Assembly: GCF_001905885.1 (NCBI RefSeq)
Contig: NZ_LIYH01000005.1
Coordinates: 700,398 to 764,397, forward strand
From: Streptomyces sp. CB03234
GTDB lineage: Bacteria > Actinomycetota > Actinomycetes > Streptomycetales > Streptomycetaceae
Direction: 5' to 3'
DNA: 64,000 bases
This document shows positions 42,192-49,608 of this stretch, piece by piece. A program made the position numbers and the translations under genes. The notes under the pieces are model-generated. The model saw nothing but the letters and a program-made list of their open reading frames with translations. It did no database searches and was not told the origin of the DNA. The number at the start of each line of letters is the position of its first letter. Position 1 is the stretch's first letter.

Positions 42192-42401
42192 ATGACACGC
42201 GCAGAGTTCGAAGCGCAGTGCGAGGCAGAAGAGGCAGCGTTCTTGCGAGAGTTGGAGTGGCGGCACATCACGCGTCAACTCGAAGCCCTGTACGGCGCTG
42301 TGAGGGCCGGGAACGGCACTGAGCACATCCGGCAGCGCATACGGCGGCTGGAAGCCTTGCAGGCAGCGCTACAGGGCTTCCCGGAGGCTCTTGCCGCGTA
42401 G
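42192..42401 (+). CDS. Small helical protein next to integrase
   Basis: A 69-aa acidic/basic helical protein (FEAQCEAEEAAFLRELEWRHITRQLEALYG) from ATG 42192 with AGGCACCAGGA upstream. No family recognised. Its place directly after the serine integrase makes it one candidate for a recombination directionality factor or a regulator, but nothing in the sequence shows this. Confidence 0.55.
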   Translation: MTRAEFEAQCEAEEAAFLRELEWRHITRQLEALYGAVRAGNGTEHIRQRIRRLEALQAALQGFPEALAA

Positions 42402-42410
42402 CACCACCAG

Positions 42411-42443
42411 GCCCCGTCAGGCAGCAATGCCCGGCGGGGCTTT
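42411..42443 (+). terminator. Hairpin with T-run after the small gene
   Basis: GCCCCG / CGGGGC stem (42411-42416, 42435-42440) followed by TTT, ten bases after the stop of the 69-aa gene. Confidence 0.6.
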
Positions 42444-42583
42444 CTGCTGTCCTGTGAGCCTCGCTGAGGGGCTTTCAGGGCTTCGGACTGCCCGGCTACC
42501 GGCGGCAGCCAGTCAGGGGCTCAGGGGGCCGCTCAGAGCCTTGAGGGGGGCAGCGGGAAGCGGAGCGAAAACCGTCCCGATGT

Positions 42584-42723
42584 AGAAACGTTTCTGACGC
42601 ACCATCAGAAAACCCCACCTGACCAGCATGAATGTAGAAGTGTAGAAATGTATATCTCTCAGATTTAGCTCTAGGAGTTCCTAAGCAATACGGCGACCCC
42701 ACCCCGAACCTACATTTCTACAC
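42584..42723. repeat. TGTAGAAA repeat cluster
   Basis: AGAAACGTTTCT (42584-42595) is a perfect 12-bp palindrome preceded by TGT. GTGTAGAAATGTA (42640-42652) and its exact inverse TACATTTCTACAC (42711-42723) are 58 bases apart, with a third partial copy TGTAGAAG at 42633-42640. The area is AT-rich for this genome. Possible repressor operators or a replication origin. No gene is supported here; 42402-43070 is the largest non-coding stretch in the element. Confidence 0.6.
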
Positions 42724-42883
42724 ACCTAGAATCGCCTGATTTCCCATTCTTGCGTGACGTGCACCACATTTAAATTTGAGCATTTCCGCATTTGTGCAGG
42801 TCGGCGGGCTATTAGCCGTCCGGCGGTAGGCACTCCACTCGCTAGTACCAGGGTGAAGGGGGAGTTAGTCCCTCAGCGCGGGC

Positions 42884-43057
42884 GGCTACCACACCAGGCC
42901 CGTAGAACAGCCCCAGCTATGGGGGAGTATCCATAGCCATCAGACCGGCCCCCGGGCACGGGTTGAGAGATCGAAGGCGCGTGGTAGCCCCTTCTTTCCC
43001 TCCCCGTGTCTGGGGGCTTTTTTGTTTCCGCGCGCTGATTCGCGGGCTACCACACCA
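42884..43057 (+). promoter_or_regulatory. Structured leader with terminator, possible attenuator
   Basis: GGCTACCACACCA occurs at 42884-42896 and 43045-43057, and its inverse GTGGTAGCC at 42981-42989. A stem-loop GCTATGG/CCATAGC lies at 42916-42937. A 14-bp stem (42949-42962 with 43003-43016, two G-U pairs) is followed directly by CTTTTTTG, making a strong intrinsic terminator just before the gene at 43071. GTGGTAGCC lies in its loop and could pair with either flanking copy, so alternative folds are possible. Confidence 0.5.
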
Positions 43058-43070
43058 AAGGACTTACGCC

Positions 43071-43517
43071 ATGCCAACGGCAGAGTACGAATACAAGGCA
43101 GCGCACAAGCGCGTTGTTGAGGCCAAGGGACCAGCCAGCCACAAGCCCTGTCAGTTCTGTGGGACCTTCGCCGCTGAGTGGTCGTACAACCACCAGGACC
43201 CGGCTGAGGTTTACCGGGACGGCTACCTATGGTCTGAGAGCACGGCCTATTACATGCCGCTCTGCAAGCGCGACCACCGGGCCTATGACCGCGCATTCCG
43301 GCAGCACGGTAAGCCGGTACTTGCCGCTGTTGCTGACGCGCTCACGGAAGCTGGACAGCAGCGCTACGACGAAGAGCACAGGGACGCTGTGAGGGTTTCG
43401 ACGTTCCACAGTTGGCGGGTGCGGGAAACGGGACTTGGCAACATCAGCCCCGAAGATTCTTCGTCTCTCGCTGAGGCTTCCGGTGAGCGTCACACTCCCC
43501 GTGCAGGTGCCCGCTGA
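43071..43517 (+). CDS. Small HNH-like zinc-binding protein
   Basis: A 148-aa protein. CQFCGTFAAEWSYNHQDP, then YYMPLCKRDHRAYDRAF, gives a C-x2-C plus C-x2-H arrangement with a central Asn-His, as in small HNH or zinc-finger proteins of actinophages. No catalytic assignment is safe. ATG 43071, 13 bases after the direct repeat of the leader. First gene of the small-gene run. Confidence 0.6.
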   Translation: MPTAEYEYKAAHKRVVEAKGPASHKPCQFCGTFAAEWSYNHQDPAEVYRDGYLWSESTAYYMPLCKRDHRAYDRAFRQHGKPVLAAVADALTEAGQQRYDEEHRDAVRVSTFHSWRVRETGLGNISPEDSSSLAEASGERHTPRAGAR

Positions 43518-43600
43518 TGACTCGCATTGCATGGCTTCCCGAAGCGCTGAGCGTTGCCGTTCTGGTCTCCCTGATCTATCAGGCGGCAGGCGTTATCTGA
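43517..43600 (+). CDS. 27-aa membrane microprotein
   Basis: MTRIAWLPEALSVAVLVSLI followed by a short QAAGVI tail: essentially one hydrophobic helix. Its ATG overlaps the stop of the previous gene (TGATG), which favours real translation by coupling. Too short for family assignment. It might be a small membrane effector such as an exclusion or holin-like peptide (inference). Confidence 0.45.
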   Translation: MTRIAWLPEALSVAVLVSLIYQAAGVI

Positions 43601-43729
43601 GACCAGGGCAGGGGGCTGGAATAGACATGGGGCAGCCCCCTGCCCTCACTTTCTCTGAGCCGTGCTCGGAAATCCCATGAAATCCGAGCCGGCTGACCCC
43701 CTTACCCAACGAAATTCGGAGTAATTCCA

Positions 43730-43879
43730 ATGGATTCACTCGGGCCCTCACAGGCCGTAGACATTCTCGAAGAACACGCAATCGTGCCGAAGGATGAGCG
43801 CGCACGGACTGAGCTTTTCGCCGCCCTTGCCGTGCTCCGCATCCTTGCTATCGGTGGTGAGCATGTCGAATCTGACTGA
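43730..43879 (+). CDS. Small protein, 49 aa
   Basis: MDSLGPSQAVDILEEHAIVP then DERARTELFAALAVLRILAIG; a helical small protein read from ATG 43730 with CGGAG four to eight bases upstream. Overlaps the next gene by 17 bases. No family recognised. Confidence 0.5.
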   Translation: MDSLGPSQAVDILEEHAIVPKDERARTELFAALAVLRILAIGGEHVESD

Positions 43880-44141
43880 GGCTGACCGGGCGTACGTCGA
43901 CAAGTTCGCGCGCATTGTCGGTGAAGCTCTCGAAGAGTGCCCGAATGCTGACTCAAGCACGCAGCTCCTTTTCGATGCGTGTAAGGAAGTCAGCGGCCCC
44001 AGCTTCATTCCGATGGGCACCTTTGACCGTCTGCTACGCGCCACAGGCTATAAGCGCACTGACCGGCGATACGGCAAGCGCTACGTAGGGCTACGCCCCA
44101 AGAATCCGGCGCTTCACGGCCGGGTCTACTACCGCACCTAG
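43863..44141 (+). CDS. Small basic protein, 92 aa
   Basis: MSNLTEADRAYVDKFARIVG, central SFIPMGTFDRLLRATGYKRT and a basic tail (RRYGKRYVGLRPKNP) suggest a small nucleic-acid-binding fold. ATG 43863 has GGTGGTGA just upstream. No family recognised; similar small proteins are frequent in actinophage early regions. Confidence 0.55.
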   Translation: MSNLTEADRAYVDKFARIVGEALEECPNADSSTQLLFDACKEVSGPSFIPMGTFDRLLRATGYKRTDRRYGKRYVGLRPKNPALHGRVYYRT

Positions 44142-44146
44142 CCACC

Positions 44147-44160
44147 TCCGAAATTTCGGA
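44147..44160. promoter_or_regulatory. 14-bp palindrome
   Basis: TCCGAAATTTCGGA is a perfect palindrome in a longer near-palindrome (44142-44165), followed by TAAAAAAA. It sits between two small genes and may be an operator or, on the minus strand, a terminator. Confidence 0.4.
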
Positions 44161-44193
44161 AGTGGTAAAAAAACGAGAAAGAGGAAAAGACTG

Positions 44194-44436
44194 ATGCACG
44201 AAACCCCTTGGTACATGGGCACCACCGACACGACTTCGACGGACAAGGGAAGCCCGGAGCGCAACCGTCAGCACGTCGAATCGATTGCGGCGGGAGCCAG
44301 CGAAGAGGCGGATGCCGTGGCTGCACATCTGCGGACCGCTGAGGCTCAGGGTGTTGCCATTAGCCCCAGTCAGCGAATGGCCATGGGCTACGCGGTCAAC
44401 GCTCGCAAGGCTGCCACTCAGCTAGACGCCAACTGA
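44194..44436 (+). CDS. Small protein, 80 aa
   Basis: MHETPWYMGTTDTTSTDKGS then a helical half (ADAVAAHLRTAEAQGVAIS, QRMAMGYAVNARKAATQL). ATG 44194 with AGAGGAAAAG upstream. No family recognised; co-directional with its neighbours. Confidence 0.55.
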   Translation: MHETPWYMGTTDTTSTDKGSPERNRQHVESIAAGASEEADAVAAHLRTAEAQGVAISPSQRMAMGYAVNARKAATQLDAN

Positions 44437-44456
44437 TTTCCGGAGGGACAACACAC

Positions 44457-44933
44457 ATGACTGACAACGCCGTTGAGAAGGCGCGCAAGGCCCATGAGGC
44501 GGCTGCCGCGAAGTTGGCTGAGGCTGAGGCCGTAGAGGATGCACGGCAGGCGGAGAGGGACGCTGAGCGTGCACAGAAGGAGCGTGAGCTAGCCGCTCAG
44601 TTCCTTGAGAACCGGCGTGCGCTTGAGGAGAAGTTGCGGGGCAAGTACCCCACCGTTGAGGAGAAGGCGGAGGCTTTCAAGACTGGCACTCTCCCGGCGC
44701 TGGTTGCGGAGTACCTTGCCCGGCGTCAGGCTATTTCGGCACTTCGTGCCCATGCTCAGCACTGCGCTGCACTCCTTGAGATCAGCGCGCATGAGCTACC
44801 CATTGAAGACATCCGCTGGGTTGACCCCCAGGAAGAGCTACGGCGCTGGCACGAAGACGCTATGCCCCTGGTTCTCGGTAGCCGTGCCGAGTCGCTTGCC
44901 GCTGAGGCGCTGGCAGCGTATGAGGTGGCCTAG
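44457..44933 (+). CDS. Coiled-coil protein, 158 aa
   Basis: The first 75 residues are a highly charged Ala/Glu/Lys coiled coil (KARKAHEAAAAKLAEAEAV and on), followed by helical LPALVAEYLARRQAISAL and an acidic end. Start ATG 44457 with GGAGG eleven bases upstream. Resembles phage scaffold-like or structural accessory proteins in composition only; no assignment. Confidence 0.6.
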   Translation: MTDNAVEKARKAHEAAAAKLAEAEAVEDARQAERDAERAQKERELAAQFLENRRALEEKLRGKYPTVEEKAEAFKTGTLPALVAEYLARRQAISALRAHAQHCAALLEISAHELPIEDIRWVDPQEELRRWHEDAMPLVLGSRAESLAAEALAAYEVA

Positions 44934-44935
44934 CC

Positions 44936-45217
44936 GTGGCCTTTGACCTACTCGACCCGGGGCCGGACTTCAACGGCCAGCCCGCTTACCTGGTTTGGCC
45001 CCGGGACGGGAACGGAGCCCCGTGCTTCGCTGACACACACAGTCCGGCGGACGTGGTCTTTCCTCAGCCTGGTGCAGCGCCGGTAACGCGGGGCAACGTC
45101 CGAATGCGCAACACGTGGGTTGACCTCACGCATTACGGTGCTGACGGCAAGCCGCTGATGCCTCCGACCATTCCGCTAGACGTGCTGCGGCAGTTGTGGG
45201 CTGGCCACTATGGCTGA
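44936..45217 (+). CDS. Hypothetical protein, 93 aa
   Basis: From GTG 44936, two bases after the previous stop: MAFDLLDPGPDFNGQPAYLVWPRDG, beta-rich, no recognisable motif. It overlaps the next gene by eight bases. Confidence 0.5.
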   Translation: MAFDLLDPGPDFNGQPAYLVWPRDGNGAPCFADTHSPADVVFPQPGAAPVTRGNVRMRNTWVDLTHYGADGKPLMPPTIPLDVLRQLWAGHYG

Positions 45218-45395
45218 TAGCCCGTTCTGTGAACTGTGCACGGAAGACGGGCTAGGCGTGGCAGCGGACGTGAACTGTTTCTATCCGCTGACCCGCGCTC
45301 AACTCGTTGCCCGGGGCGTTTCCCGGCCTGATTCAGCGGGCTACCGAAAGTCAATGTGCCTGGCTTGCTACCGGGCATGGAAGCGCAAAGACTGA
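45210..45395 (+). CDS. Zinc-finger-like small protein
   Basis: A 61-aa protein with two C-x2-C pairs: FCELCTEDG at the N-terminus and SMCLACYRAW at the C-terminus, so one zinc ribbon is likely. ATG 45210 overlaps the preceding gene. No family recognised. Confidence 0.6.
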   Translation: MADSPFCELCTEDGLGVAADVNCFYPLTRAQLVARGVSRPDSAGYRKSMCLACYRAWKRKD

Positions 45396-45579
45396 GCACA
45401 CCAGGGGCCGTGTTGCTGGAATCCACCCACCAGCGGCACGGCCCTTTTGCTGCCCGCTCGCACTGGTCCCGACTGCAACCAGGCACCCCGAGCCGGCGAA
45501 AACCCCCACGTTTCCTGACCTGCCCTTTTCCCTGACCACCTCTTCGCTGGCGTGTGTGCTGGCGTGAAGGAGTACGCCC

Positions 45580-45873
45580 GTGCTCGCTGATGAATGCGCA
45601 CCCTCACACGCTGAGTCGCTGACCCAATCGCTGAGATATGCGCTCACCTATGCCGACGAATTGCGCGCCATGCTCGCTGACGGCAGACCTGATCCGGAGA
45701 AGGCAGCGCACCTAGTGCAAGCCATTCGGAACATGCTGTGTGCTTCCGAAGATGAGCTAGACCCACTGGACGACGTACAGCAGGAGATAGACGCCGTGGC
45801 GGCAATCCATGGGCTCAGCGATGTGGAGCTATTCAGCGCCATTACCGACACCCCCACCTCCGGAAATCCGTAG
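45580..45873 (+). CDS. Hypothetical helical protein, 97 aa
   Basis: GTG 45580; acidic, helical (LTQSLRYALTYADELRAML, AAHLVQAIRNML). It lies just before the HNH gene, a place where phages often keep packaging-related genes, but it has no terminase motif that I recognise. Confidence 0.5.
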   Translation: MLADECAPSHAESLTQSLRYALTYADELRAMLADGRPDPEKAAHLVQAIRNMLCASEDELDPLDDVQQEIDAVAAIHGLSDVELFSAITDTPTSGNP

Positions 45874-45883
45874 GTGGTCCCCC

Positions 45884-46312
45884 ATGCCGAGTAGGCCACC
45901 CCGTCCCTGTGCTCAGCCCGGTTGCCCTGAGTTGGTACGCGGCAGAGACAGCACGTGCGAGGAGCACACGAAACAGCGAGCGAGTCAGCGTGAGAACCGT
46001 GGTGGTTCTAGTTATGGGTCTCGCTGGAATCGAGTAGTGCAACCTCAGTTCATCTACCGCAATCCGTGGTGTGCGCTGTGCGGTAGGCAAGCAACCGTTG
46101 CCGACCATTTCCCTGTGAGTCGCACTGTCCTTGTGGCCAAGGGTGATCCGAACCCTGATGCCTTTAGGCACCTTCGGCCACTGTGCAAGCCGTGTGATGC
46201 CAAGGAACGGCCTAAGCGTGAACCAGGCGGCTTCTACGCCGAACAGCGATCACAGCAGGAAGCGGCAGAGCGTGAATACCGGCGCTGGGCTGACGACGTT
46301 CCGCCGTTCTGA
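45884..46312 (+). CDS. HNH endonuclease, phage packaging type
   Basis: A 142-aa HNH protein. CAQPGCPELV and CEEHTKQR form an N-terminal zinc site, then SSYGSRWNRV, CALCGRQATVADHFPVSR (the DH catalytic pair with C-x2-C), and RHLRPLCKPCDAKE. This pattern is common in actinophage HNH nucleases that sit beside terminase genes and assist DNA packaging. Here no terminase follows. ATG 45884. Confidence 0.85.
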   Translation: MPSRPPRPCAQPGCPELVRGRDSTCEEHTKQRASQRENRGGSSYGSRWNRVVQPQFIYRNPWCALCGRQATVADHFPVSRTVLVAKGDPNPDAFRHLRPLCKPCDAKERPKREPGGFYAEQRSQQEAAEREYRRWADDVPPF

Positions 46313-46431
46313 CGTCCGGGCTGAGCCTGCCCCCTGGGGGGGTGACCCCCTCCGGGCCTGACAGAAGCGCGGCAGGGAGGGAAAAAGCTAGCGCCGCAAC
46401 TCAGAGCGTTTGCGCGGGTCGAACCCTTCAC

Positions 46432-47202
46432 TTAGGTCGCTGCCTGCCGGGGATACGGAGTGCCATTTTCGTCTGTAACCTCCGCCAATGTTGCGGGCTG
46501 CACTTCAACGCGGAGCATGGGCCAGGGAGTTGGACCCTCAGCGCTCCCACCCGTCAAAAGCATGTGGCGGACAAAGGCACCTACCAGGAATTCGCGCTCA
46601 GCTAGACGGCTGATGTACTGCTGAAGAGTCTTCTCTGCATCCCGATTCTCTCGGACGCTTACAAGTTCCCCGGATATGTCGAGGTAATCACGCAACAAAT
46701 CCATGAATTCGATGATCAAATCTTCGTCGTCATCATTCAGATGATCCGGCAGGGCGTACTCAAACGTGACGCTTTCCTTAACCATGTTCCAGAGCGGGTT
46801 TCCCCGCGTTATTAGCTGCAACACCTTGGGCTGAGGGAACAACGGATCAGGCACCAGCCTCATACGGGTTTCCTCGGCTTCCACCCTGGAACGCACCCAC
46901 GCCTCATGCTCCGTTTTGATCAGCCGAAGCCGCTCTACGGTGAAGTGGTTCGGCTGATCATCCACCCGCTTATGATCCTTGCTGCACAAGAGAATCAGAT
47001 TCGAATGGTGGTTAATCAGTTCCTCCGCGATTCCTCCTGCCCGGGGGCCGCCCTCTGAGCGTGCGACGATGTGCGCTTCCTCGCCAAATACAGAAGGGTC
47101 ATCAGATGCCGTCCCAGGTGTGATCACCTGTGCTTTGCAGATGGCGCACAGCCCACCAGCCTGAACCCACAGAATCTTCCGGGTCTTCTCGGAAACGCTC
47201 AT
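46432..47202 (-). CDS. HNH-domain protein with C-terminal extension
   Basis: A 256-aa protein on the strand opposite to the rest of the element. The HNH fold: GGLCAICKAQVITPG, EEAHIVARSEGGPR, HHSNLILLCSKDHKRVD, FTVERLRLIKTEHEAWV. The remaining 140 residues (for example DDEDLIIEFMDLLRDYLDISGEL) form an unassigned helical domain. HNH domains of this subtype often occur in bacterial immune effectors. Start ATG 47202 with GAGG seven bases upstream. Position and orientation suit an independently expressed cargo gene. Confidence 0.8.
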   Translation of the reverse strand: MSVSEKTRKILWVQAGGLCAICKAQVITPGTASDDPSVFGEEAHIVARSEGGPRAGGIAEELINHHSNLILLCSKDHKRVDDQPNHFTVERLRLIKTEHEAWVRSRVEAEETRMRLVPDPLFPQPKVLQLITRGNPLWNMVKESVTFEYALPDHLNDDDEDLIIEFMDLLRDYLDISGELVSVRENRDAEKTLQQYISRLAEREFLVGAFVRHMLLTGGSAEGPTPWPMLRVEVQPATLAEVTDENGTPYPRQAAT

Positions 47203-47382
47203 GTTTCAACCTCGCAAGAAGATAGGTCTCTACTTGGCCCCGTGCCCGCTGCCTTCCTGGTGGCCGGTACGGGGCTTCTCGCATTTCTGACGGTCCGTCA
47301 GGTTAGCTGGTGCGCGTCCGTTCGTGGTCAAGTGTCCTGCATACATGCCCTCTTGACGTGATCCGTCGGGCGGGTGATGGTC

Positions 47383-47402
47383 GTGCAATCGGGCGCAATC
47401 GC
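47383..47402. promoter_or_regulatory. Tandem GTGCAATC operator candidate 1
   Basis: GTGCAATCGG and GCGCAATCGC in direct repetition with period 10, between a TTGACG (47353-47358) and the start of the 80-aa gene. The same motif recurs at 49053-49072. Confidence 0.55.
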
Positions 47403-47421
47403 ATCGACGGAGGGACATGAC

Positions 47422-47664
47422 ATGCCGCTACGGTTCCTGGGGATCATCCCGAACACGCCTGACACGGACTCCCCAACCATCTGGCTGGACGAAGAGACGG
47501 GAGACCTGTTGATCCAGTCGTACAAGGCCACTGAGGAGGAGGTGAAGGCGTGCCAAGAGATCGGCTCGATTCCGGGCCACTCCACAGACGTGCCGGATCA
47601 CGAGACGATCATCAGGCTTCCGAAGGTCATGCTTCGGTACATCCCCCGTCCCGACAGCGAGTAG
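47422..47664 (+). CDS. Small protein of the regulator module, 80 aa
   Basis: From ATG 47422: MPLRFLGIIPNTPDTDSPTIWLDEETGDLLIQSYKATEEE, beta-strand-rich. Small proteins of this type precede DUF6879 and DUF5753 genes in many Streptomyces. Five bases before the DUF6879 gene, so one operon. Confidence 0.65.
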   Translation: MPLRFLGIIPNTPDTDSPTIWLDEETGDLLIQSYKATEEEVKACQEIGSIPGHSTDVPDHETIIRLPKVMLRYIPRPDSE

Positions 47665-47669
47665 CGACG

Positions 47670-48185
47670 ATGACGAACCCCGTACTTGAGGGTCTGACAA
47701 AGGCGCGTCACTCAGCCATTCACTTGGAAATGCGCGACGCATACCAGCCGAACGACCCTGAGTTCATCGCGTGGCAGAACGGAAAACGCCTTGACCCTGC
47801 CGCTGACCGGTCCACGTGGTGGCGTCCGTTTCTCGATGTGGTCACTGAGGTAACAGCGCGCGGAGTCGTAATGCGCCGTGCTCGGATCGTCTCGGAGCCT
47901 GTGACTGACTACATCAAGTACGAGTACGACGTGACGTTTCCGAACATCGCAGCGGGTGAACTGGTCCGCTGGCTGCCCCGGCGCAAGGCAGCCGATATTC
48001 CCCTACCCGGGACAGACCTTTGGATGTTCGACAACTCCTCAGTGCTGTTCACCTACTTCTCTGGAATCGGGGAGGTGGTTGACCGCGAGTGGTGCACCGA
48101 ACCGGCTGTCGTGGCGCTGGTGAGTACAGCATTCGAAACGGTCTGGGAACGGGCCACGACTCATGAGGAGTACAAGCCGGTCTGA
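47670..48185 (+). CDS. DUF6879-family protein
   Basis: A 171-aa protein matching the DUF6879 pattern: HLEMRDAYQPNDPEF, VVMRRARIVSEPVTDYIKYEYDVT, AAGELVRWLPRR, LWMFDNSSVLFTYFSGIGEV. The family is co-inherited with XRE/DUF5753 regulators in actinomycetes and has no established function. ATG 47670. Confidence 0.75.
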   Translation: MTNPVLEGLTKARHSAIHLEMRDAYQPNDPEFIAWQNGKRLDPAADRSTWWRPFLDVVTEVTARGVVMRRARIVSEPVTDYIKYEYDVTFPNIAAGELVRWLPRRKAADIPLPGTDLWMFDNSSVLFTYFSGIGEVVDREWCTEPAVVALVSTAFETVWERATTHEEYKPV

Positions 48186-48198
48186 CCGGTCCAGCGTC

Positions 48199-49047
48199 AT
48201 GCCCGCATCAGGATCATCAAGCGTTCAAGCCGCCCGGAAAGTCCTTGCCGATCGTCTTCGGGAGATCTGCAAGGACGCCGGGTTGGACGGTAAGCGACTC
48301 GCTGAGGCGTGCGGGTGGCACCCTGCCAAGGTCTCTCGGATCTCATCCGCGAAAACGTCACCTTCCGCTGAGGACATCCGCGCATGGTGTCGCGCATGTG
48401 GCGCAGAAGACCAGACAGAGGACCTGATTGCCTCTCTGCGCGCCGTAGAAGGCATGTGGGTGGAATGGCGACGTATGGAGCGTGCGGGGCTCAGGCAGGC
48501 GCAGGAAGCCCGTTTGCCGCTGTATGAGCGAACGCGCTGGTTCCGCTGCTATTCGCCGGGGCTTGTCCCAGGATTGATTCAGACTTACGGCTATACCGAA
48601 GACGTATTGCGTGCCGTGCAGCGTCGCCGGGTTGAAGTTGATGACGTGGCCGATGCTGTGGCCGCGCGCATGGAACGTCAGCGCGTGCTCTTTGAGGGGC
48701 AACGCCGGTTCGCGTTCCTGATAGAGGAGTCAGTTCTTAGAAACGCACTCGGTGAGCCAGACACTCAGATTGAGCAACTTGAGCATTTGCTCACGGTCTC
48801 TGCGCTGCCCAACGTCAGCTTGGGTGTGGTCCGTACGAAGATTGGCCGGGCTCGAATGCCGGTTGAGGGGTTCTGGATATTCGACACGGCACAGGTGAAT
48901 GTTGAGTTGGTCTCCGGATACCTGACGATCACTCAGCCGCGAGAGGTGGCCACCTACGCCGACACGTTCGCCGCGCTGGCTGACGTTGCTGTGTACGGCG
49001 CGAAGGCCCATGCCCTGATCCGGTCAGCTGTCGCCTCGCTGGGGTGA
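48199..49047 (+). CDS. XRE regulator with DUF5753 domain
   Basis: A 282-aa regulator of the WhiJ-like class. N-terminal helix-turn-helix LREICKDAGLDGKRLAEACGWHPAKVSRISSAK, then the DUF5753 domain with YSPGLVPGLIQTYGYTEDVLRA, RQRVLFEGQRRFAFLIEESVLR, LPNVSLGVV and ITQPREVATYADTFAALADVAV. Probably binds the tandem GTGCAATC sites on both sides of its gene. Start ATG 48199; an ATG at 48163 inside the previous gene is possible. Confidence 0.88.
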   Translation: MPASGSSSVQAARKVLADRLREICKDAGLDGKRLAEACGWHPAKVSRISSAKTSPSAEDIRAWCRACGAEDQTEDLIASLRAVEGMWVEWRRMERAGLRQAQEARLPLYERTRWFRCYSPGLVPGLIQTYGYTEDVLRAVQRRRVEVDDVADAVAARMERQRVLFEGQRRFAFLIEESVLRNALGEPDTQIEQLEHLLTVSALPNVSLGVVRTKIGRARMPVEGFWIFDTAQVNVELVSGYLTITQPREVATYADTFAALADVAVYGAKAHALIRSAVASLG

Positions 49048-49052
49048 TTGGC

Positions 49053-49072
49053 GTGCAATCTCGTGCAATCGG
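49053..49072. promoter_or_regulatory. Tandem GTGCAATC operator candidate 2
   Basis: GTGCAATCTC and GTGCAATCGG, period 10, right after the DUF5753 regulator stop and about 65 bases before the next small-gene operon. Confidence 0.55.
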
Positions 49073-49138
49073 CTGTGAGTTGGGGTGCCGCTGTTCCTAG
49101 CGTGGTTGTCATTCGGACCACGTGAGGGGACAGCGACC

Positions 49139-49375
49139 ATGGCGAGTCAGACCACGGCGAACAGCGACGCGCTAACTGGTGAGATCGTCTCGGGCCGGTA
49201 CCCGGAGATCCGAGCGACTCCCGCCCCGGGTTGCGATGTCTGCGCAGCGCTGGCCGCTGAGTGGGTCGCGAATGGTGACCGGGACGTGTTGATTGAGATC
49301 AACAACCACCCCCACAAGGAACCGAAGCTGTCGCGCGTCAAGGTCTGGAAGGACGAAGGGGCGAAGGTGGCATGA
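49139..49375 (+). CDS. Small protein, 78 aa
   Basis: MASQTTANSDALTGEIVSGR, then PGCDVCAALAAEWVANGDRDV and IEINNHPHKE: a C-x2-C and two His suggest metal binding. Typical of small proteins linked to DUF5753 regulators. Ends in an ATGA overlap with the next gene. Confidence 0.65.
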   Translation: MASQTTANSDALTGEIVSGRYPEIRATPAPGCDVCAALAAEWVANGDRDVLIEINNHPHKEPKLSRVKVWKDEGAKVA

Positions 49376-49608
49376 CAGCCCCCGTGAAGCGCGTCAGCGC
49401 CCGCCTGAGCGCCTTACCGGACCCGGAGCTAGTCAGCCTCATAGATGACCCCACAGGGCCGTACGCGGCTTCCCCTGACGGCTGGTGGACAGATCACGGC
49501 GGAGCATTGGACGTGGCTTCCGGAGTGGTCTACTTCCCGCCCGGCTGTGCTCCCCCATGCCAGTTGCCCGCCTGCACGAAGCACAGCGAAGGGGGCACGG
49601 ATGCTTAG
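49372..49608 (+). CDS. Small protein, 78 aa
   Basis: From ATG 49372 overlapping the previous stop. LVSLIDDPTGPYAASPDGWWTDHG and CAPPCQLPACTKH: three cysteines and a His near the C-terminus. No family recognised. Overlaps the next start by eight bases. Confidence 0.6.
   Translation: MTAPVKRVSARLSALPDPELVSLIDDPTGPYAASPDGWWTDHGGALDVASGVVYFPPGCAPPCQLPACTKHSEGGTDA

Noticed and set aside
42754..42936. 60-aa ORF in the element's non-coding core
   Set aside because: No ribosome site, overlaps repeats and hairpins, and the composition is not protein-like.
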